Below, piece after piece: positions 59,089 to 64,000 of a stretch of 64,000 nucleotides of DNA. The position numbers and the translations under genes are program-made. The DNA is taken from contig JACGWO010000005.1 in assembly GCA_034509735.1 (NCBI GenBank), positions 12,231,692 to 12,295,691 on the forward strand, given 5' to 3'. A model generated the notes under the pieces. That model searched no databases and was not told the DNA's origin. It saw only the letters and a program-made list of their open reading frames with translations. Every line of letters begins with the position of its first letter. Position 1 is the first letter of the stretch. Source of the DNA: Sesamum alatum. Taxonomy: Eukaryota; Streptophyta; Magnoliopsida; Lamiales; Pedaliaceae.

Positions 59089-59926
59089 CCATCTACGGTC
59101 TCACCACTTAGCGTCTAGGGCACGGATTATGTAGGTACCCATTTTGGAACTATATGTCGGTCTATCCTTCACCGAACGCTGCAGGGAACCCTTCCCTTCT
59201 CTTCAGTTACTGTGGCCACAGATTTAGGGACAAGACACAGAGTATTGTGAGACACAACTGTCAACACCTTTTGACAGGAGACAGATTCTTTCTTGGAAAC
59301 TACTGTCACGTTGCACACCGTGGCTGCACTAGATATGGCTTATGACTACTCAAGTGCATTTTGGCAATCTCTCACCATACCTAAGATACAGTCTCGATGT
59401 ACAGGTAAACTCAACAATTCCTCAAGGCAAAGGATTTGACCTGTACCGTTGGAACCGGGAACTCACGTCATACCTAGCCGACCCTACTCAAGGTCCTCCG
59501 TAAGACGGTTCCCGCGAGTCACCTCAGTCGGCCGCTCCCTAGCAGGCCGACCCACTAACACTGCTTAGAAGACCCTCGTCACCCGTCGATGAAACACGAC
59601 AGCAGATTCTTAGTGCAAGTCTGAAGGGGAATCTCGGTACCCATTTTTGAGATTCTTTGACTTGGAGATTTCCAGACTGATTCGGCGGAACTGATTTCAT
59701 GGACCTACCTCCAAGCGTAGTCCCAGTCCTTGAAATGTGATTTCAGTCTGTGGGCTTTGTTTGTGTAGCGAACAGTTATAAAGCAGATAAAGTGAACACA
59801 GACAAAGTATGCGCCAAATGAATTTCACTTCTTATTCATCAAGATTTTATCATAAACCTCGAAATTGTTCAAACATAGGTTACAATTTGCCTACCAAGTT
59901 TGGCTACATGGTCACCTATTCTAACA
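59089..59926 (-). mobile_element. 3' LTR of Copia element D, part 3
   Basis: The U3 start of LTR D. It ends in ttctaaca at 59926 next to the polypurine tract. Sequence matches the outer part of LTR A (3300-4078) and others, for example the gtggccacaga and gatttcatgg segments. Confidence 0.85.
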
Positions 59927-59940
59927 ATCTCCCACTTGAC
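59927..59940 (-). promoter_or_regulatory. Polypurine tract of element D
   Basis: Minus-strand gtcaagtgggagat immediately before the LTR start, the expected plus-strand priming site. The next bases mark the end of pol. Confidence 0.8.
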
Positions 59941-59987
59941 CTTTAAAGCCAATCGCCCATATGCCTAATCCTCATCTTCTCAAGATG

Positions 59988-60680
59988 TTACGTATGAGCG
60001 CTCTGCGACATAGGCTTTGTCAGCGGATCTGCTATGTTGTCTGCTGAGTTGACTCGGACCATTCGAACGTCACCTCTTCCTACCATTTCTCTTAGAAGGT
60101 GGTAGCGTCTAAGAATGTGTTTGGATCGGTAATGAGATCTCGGTTCCTTTGCTTGCACTATGGCTCCGTTGTTATCACAAAAGATGACAACGGGCTTGGC
60201 GATGCTAGGCACCACACCCAACTCTTGGATGTAGTTTCTCATCCAAACCGCTTCTTTAGCAGCTTCTGAAGCTGCTATGTATTCGACATCAGTGGTGGAA
60301 TCAACAGTGCTTGCTTGCTTGGAACTTTTCCATGCTACCACTTCTACATTGAGCCTGAATACATAACCTAATTGAGACTTGGCATCATCGTCATCTGCCT
60401 GGAAGCTAGCATCGCTAAAGCCTTTCAGGATCAGTTCTCCATTGCCAAAGACTAGGAACATTTCCTTAGTCCTCTTTAGGTACTTACGGATGCCCTTGAG
60501 CGCATTCCAATGTGCCTCTCCTGCACAGGACTGATATCTGCTCGTTATACTCAAAGCGTAACCGATGTCAGGTATAGTGCAGTGGACCGCATATTGGATG
60601 CTTCCTACGGCAGAAGCATAGGGAACGATTTTCATCTTTTCAAGTTCCTCATCAGTCTGCGGGGACTGTTTCTTGGACAA
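59988..60680 (-). CDS. Copia element D RT C-terminus and RNase H
   Basis: A 230-codon open frame without internal stops. It contains YASAVGSIQYAVHCTIPDIGYAL (end of RT), FSDASFQADDDDAKSQLGYV and AWKSSKQASTVDSTTDVEYIA (RNase H with catalytic acidic residues), then EAVWMRNYIQELG, VVIFCDNNGAI, SKHILRRYHLLREMVGRGD and NIADPLTKPM. RNase H removes RNA during element reverse transcription. The frame continues pol from the RT segment to the right, across a break near 60685. It begins with the first Met after that break, not a native start. Confidence 0.8.
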   Translation of the reverse strand: MSKKQSPQTDEELEKMKIVPYASAVGSIQYAVHCTIPDIGYALSITSRYQSCAGEAHWNALKGIRKYLKRTKEMFLVFGNGELILKGFSDASFQADDDDAKSQLGYVFRLNVEVVAWKSSKQASTVDSTTDVEYIAASEAAKEAVWMRNYIQELGVVPSIAKPVVIFCDNNGAIVQAKEPRSHYRSKHILRRYHLLREMVGRGDVRMVRVNSADNIADPLTKPMSQSAHT

Positions 60681-61692
60681 CTTGATCCTATGCCTAATGG
60701 GAAGGAATTTTCATTTGGAGTTGTCCATCCGAAACCTTTTCAGGACTTTCTCCATATACGAGTTTTGGATTAGTCCTAACATTCTCTTAGATCTGTCCCT
60801 GACAATCTGGATGCCTGGAATGTAGGAGGCTTCACCCAAGTCCTTCATGGAAAACTGAGTTCATAACCATGCTTTTGTGTAAACCCAACATTTCCACGTC
60901 ATTTCCTATGAGTAGAATGTCATCCACATAAAGCACTAGGAACACTATAGAGCTCCCATTGACCTTCTTGTACACACAAGGGTCGGATTCGTTTTTTATG
61001 AAATCATAACCCCGTATGACTTCGTCAAAGCGAATGTTCCAACTTCGGGATGCTTGTTTGAGGCCATAGATGGACTTTTGGAGACGATAGACCTTCTGTT
61101 CTTCTCCGGCGACCGTGAAACCCTCCGGCTAATCCATGTAGATCTCTTCCTCAACGAAACCATTGAGGAAGGCTGTTTTCACGTCCATCTGCCATATCTC
61201 GTAGTCATACCATGCTGCTATGGCAAGCAGAATCTGAATGGACTTAGCCATGGCTACCGGCGAGTAGGTGTCCGCAAAATCGACCCCGGGTCGTTGAGTG
61301 TACCCTTTTGCTACTAGCCTAGCCTTTAAGGTTGTGACCTCTCCATCAATGCCAAGTTTGCGCTTATAGAACCATTTACAGCCGACTGGCTTAACCCCTT
61401 TGGGCGGGTCTACAAGTGTCCAGACTTGGTTCTCATTCATGGACTCCATTTCAGTTTTCATGGCCTCAAGCCATCTCCCGGAGTCGATGTCAGACATCGC
61501 TTCCCCGTATGTCTTAGGATCCTTATCCAATAGACCGGTCGTGTTTAGAAAGCCGTATCTTACGGGAGGTCGTGACTCTCTAGCTAACCTACAGAGAACG
61601 GGAACGTCAGTGGTGACTGTGGGCGCTGACTGTATTGGAGCCAGCGGTTCAGGTACCGAGGCTAGCTTGAGGCCGTCCTTCATACCTAGCAT
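60681..61692 (-). pseudogene. Copia element D reverse transcriptase, interrupted
   Basis: The first part (61129-61692, 187 codons) is open: VGCKWFYKRKLGIDGEVTTL, RLVAKGYTQRPGVDFADTYS, MAKSIQILLAI, QMDVKTAFLNGFVEEEIYMD. It ends in a stop where glutamine is expected before PEGF. After the stop, SIYGLKQASRSWNIRFDEV, then LYVDDILLIGND near 60915-60945 with both catalytic aspartates, then a frame change and stops near 60850. Thus the domain is nearly complete but the element cannot make full-length pol. The Copia type is clear; assignment to the Tork/Angela lineage is tentative. Confidence 0.85.
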
Positions 61693-62193
61693 GCTGGACT
61701 TTCCGAGGTTGGTCAGCCTTCTGGGTATCTATCCTGAATTCTCTTAGTGAGGAATCCGCGGCTTCCACTGATGACTGGTTTCCATTACTTGACTCCTTAA
61801 GGATCAGTTCATCAGGTTGGATATCCTCCGGAAAGCCTTGCTCCAAGAACACTGCGCTCCTTGAAACAAATACCTTTTGTTCCAAGGGGTCATAGAAATA
61901 ATAACCTGCAGTTTCCTTGGGGTATCTAACGAACCTGCATAAACTAGACTTCGATACTAGCTTGTCTCTCACTAGCTTCTTGACATATGCGGGGTTACCC
62001 CACACTCTCAAGTAGTTGTAGGACACAGGCTTGCCGTGCCATATTTCATATGGCGTTTTGGGTCAATACACTAGTTGGCGCCAAATTTAACAACTTGGCC
62101 GCAGTCTCCAATGCGTAGCCCCAAAAGGACAAGGGCAATTTGGTAAAACTCATTATGGATCGAACCATGTTCAACAGGGTTCGATTCCTCCTT
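61649..62193 (-). pseudogene. Copia element D integrase C-terminal region
   Basis: A 125-codon frame starts after PYEIWHGKPVS: SYNYLRVWGNPAYVKKLVRD, SLCRFVRYPKETAGYYFYDP, then a hydrophilic tail (VFVSRSAVFLEQGFPEDI). It follows the integrase core in the next frame through a broken stretch at about 62027-62193, where LLNLAPTSV and LSFWGYALE-like codons are visible. Integrase inserts the cDNA into host DNA. Two frameshifts separate it from its neighbours. Confidence 0.75.
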
Positions 62194-63255
62194 TCAGACC
62201 CCATTCAACTGTCGTGTCTGGGGAGGTGTCCATTCAGAGATTATACCGTTTTCATTAAGATAATTAAGGAACTCAGTACTAAGGTACTCTCCACCTCGGT
62301 CTGACTGTAGGACTTTAATTTTGCAGCTGGTTTGGTTCTCAACTTCAAGTCTAAATTCTTTAAACCTCTCAAGAGCTTCAGACTTGTACCTCATTAGGTA
62401 TACATAACCATACCGTGAATGATCATCGGTGAAGGTTATGAAGTAGGAGAACCCACCTCGAGCTTGCGTCCTTAGTGGTCCACATACGTCTGTATGGACC
62501 AAGTCCAACAGACCTGTGGCAAGCCTGCTTTGTCCTACAAAGGGCCTCTTGGTCATTTTCCCTCTGAGGCAGGTTTCGCAAGTTGGTAGTTCACTTAAGT
62601 CCCCTACCTCTAGGTTCTTTGAGTCTACCAATTTCTTCATCCTATCTTGAGAAATGTGACCTAGCCTAGCGTGCCACAGTTGTGCGTTCCCGTTATTATC
62701 TATTTTACATTTGTGTTGAGCGTTTAGAAGGAAATTCGTTTGTTGCAAGATATAGAGGTCGTTATTAAGCGTACCAAGCAGATGAGCAATTCCACACCTC
62801 ATCAAATAAAAGCAATTTTTATTAATCATAAACTCATATCCACTATTGTCTAACAATGGAATGGAAATGATGTTTCTAATCATGCTAGACACATAATAAA
62901 CTTGCTCTAATTCTACACTAATGCAATCATTAACTACTAGAGTGGCGGATCCTACTGCTTCTGCCGAGATGACCTTACCATTCCCAAGCTTTAGGACCAT
63001 ATCCCCGCTACTCAGTTTTCTGCTTCTTTTCAGCACTTGCAAATTATTGCAAATGTGAGCTCCACAGCCGGTATCTAATACCCAAGAGGCAATATTAGTA
63101 ACTATATTAACCTCAATCACAAAGATACCTTGTTTGGAGAGGAGTTTGAGGCAATTCCTCTTCCAATGCCATTTATCACGGCAATTGATACATATGTTAT
63201 ATGCCCTCGACTGTTGCTTTGAGTCAACCTTCCCTTTTCCTTTGCCTTTCCCCAT
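62194..63255 (-). CDS. Copia element D protease and integrase core
   Basis: A 353-codon open frame. Order: basic GKGKGKGKV start, zinc knuckle CINCRDKWHWKRNC (CX2CX4HX4C) at about 63155-63196, protease WVLDTGCGAHICNN with the DTG catalytic motif near 63065-63090, pre-integrase LWHARLGHISQDRMKKL near 62650-62700, and integrase core HTDVCGPL, TFTDDHSRYGYV, LQSDRGGEYLS. The D-D part of the DDE triad is present; the Glu lies beyond the frame end. It is one nucleotide frame off from gag, and the first Met at 63255 is inside the gag region, so the native product was a gag-pol fusion. Confidence 0.85.
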   Translation of the reverse strand: MGKGKGKGKVDSKQQSRAYNICINCRDKWHWKRNCLKLLSKQGIFVIEVNIVTNIASWVLDTGCGAHICNNLQVLKRSRKLSSGDMVLKLGNGKVISAEAVGSATLVVNDCISVELEQVYYVSSMIRNIISIPLLDNSGYEFMINKNCFYLMRCGIAHLLGTLNNDLYILQQTNFLLNAQHKCKIDNNGNAQLWHARLGHISQDRMKKLVDSKNLEVGDLSELPTCETCLRGKMTKRPFVGQSRLATGLLDLVHTDVCGPLRTQARGGFSYFITFTDDHSRYGYVYLMRYKSEALERFKEFRLEVENQTSCKIKVLQSDRGGEYLSTEFLNYLNENGIISEWTPPQTRQLNGV

Positions 63256-63992
63256 TTTGGCTCAACGGGAACACTCTTAGTGTTGGTAGCTGCTTTGACG
63301 GCTTTTCCCTTTCCCTTCTTCCTTTTCCAATGTCCGGCACGCTTGCCTTTCGTCTTGGAAGTCGAAGCATCTCCAAACAATACCGACGACGTAGACTTTT
63401 TGGTCGTTGCCTCGTATTGCACCAACATATTGATTAACTCATGAATACCCTTCTCAAGTGTGTCCATGTTGTAGTTAACAATGAATTGATCGAATGAGGG
63501 TGGGAGAGACTGAAGGATCACGTCTATGTACATCTCGTTATCGAGCCCTGCCTTGAGGTCCTCGAGCTTTTCCACCAAGGTAAGCATCTTGACCCCATGC
63601 TCTTGTACAGAGGATCCTTCGGTCATTTTAGTTCCAAAGATCGCCTTCATCGCGACATACCTAGTATGCCGATCCGAGACTGCATAGCAATCCTTCAGGC
63701 GAGCCATAATGGAAGGGACATTGTCTAGCCTTTCATACTGAATCTGAATCTCATTCGTCATAGAGGCAAGTATGATGCTACGAACTTTTTGGTTATCCTT
63801 ATGCCAAGTCTCGAATGTCTCACGTTCTTCTGGCGTGGATCCTTCCGGCAAGGTTCTAGGGAACGACTCATCCATGACGTTGCCTTGGTTCTCGTAATCT
63901 AGGACTATCCTCAGATTGCGCAACCAGTCGTTGTAATTGGTTCCATTAAACTTGTTGGTCTCAGGTATGGTTGATAATGGATTCTTAGGCAT
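63240..63992 (-). CDS. Copia element D gag
   Basis: Frame of 291 codons (63117-63992) starting MPKNPLSTIPETNKFNGTNY; the true gag part runs to about 63240, where a frame slip joins the zinc-knuckle frame. Contains WLRNLRIVLDYENQ, ILASMTNEIQIQYE, GVKMLTLVEKLEDLKAGL and LQSLPPSFDQFIVNYN, the UBN2 family of Copia gag, then a basic GKRAGHWKRKKGKGK tail. Gag forms the virus-like particle and binds RNA. It starts with an ATG at 63992, only eight bases inside the window edge, so the leader and 5' LTR of D lie outside. Confidence 0.85.
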
Positions 63993-64000
63993 TTTTAAAT

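Overview
The window reads as a gene-poor, repeat-dense piece of a plant nuclear genome, most likely a eudicot. The evidence is nested Ty1/Copia elements with initiator-tRNA-Met-type primer sites, a chromovirus-type solo LTR, integrated Caulimoviridae-like pararetrovirus sequence, En/Spm (CACTA) transposase exons with GT-AG introns, and two spliced host-exon remnants resembling plant PRAF/RCC1-FYVE proteins and plastid 2-Cys peroxiredoxin. I found no intact host gene. Species cannot be called from this.

Layout. 1-707: AT-rich sequence holding a GC-rich repeat block. 708-9969: Copia element A on the minus strand (leader, primer site, 5' LTR) sits in the truncated 5' LTR of a decayed plus-strand Copia element F, which continues as pol and a 3' LTR. 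9970-13600: low-complexity, AT-rich sequence with a 252-bp CACTA-type MITE. 13600-19190: a former genic region with CT-rich leaders, internal duplications and the two unrelated exon remnants. 19200-33830: an extremely AT-rich block dominated by a tandem array of about ten units of roughly 1.0 kb, bordered by three about 260-bp Helitron-like modules.

34100-46535 is an endogenous pararetrovirus zone, mostly minus strand: a coat-protein part, zinc knuckle, protease, two RT copies, two RNase H copies, an ORF2-like protein in two pieces, and a plausible viral promoter. It is cut by a 5'-terminal stub of Copia element B (35854-39761) and by a CACTA remnant carrying transposase exons (about 41500-43289). 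At 46536 the viral coat reading frame is fused to the first codons of a second Copia gag stub, element C.

46536-64000 is a Copia nest. LTR C (minus) is split by a plus-strand 5'-truncated element E. The 3' LTR of element D (minus) is split by a 2,323-bp gypsy-type solo LTR with a perfect CTAGA target duplication and by a solo LTR G related to D itself. Element D carries recognisable gag, protease, integrase, RT and RNase H with a few frameshifts and stops; its 5' LTR lies beyond the right edge. The coding content is therefore selfish DNA in successive layers, and the exon-derived and viral pieces are its passengers. No function is claimed for the locus as a whole.
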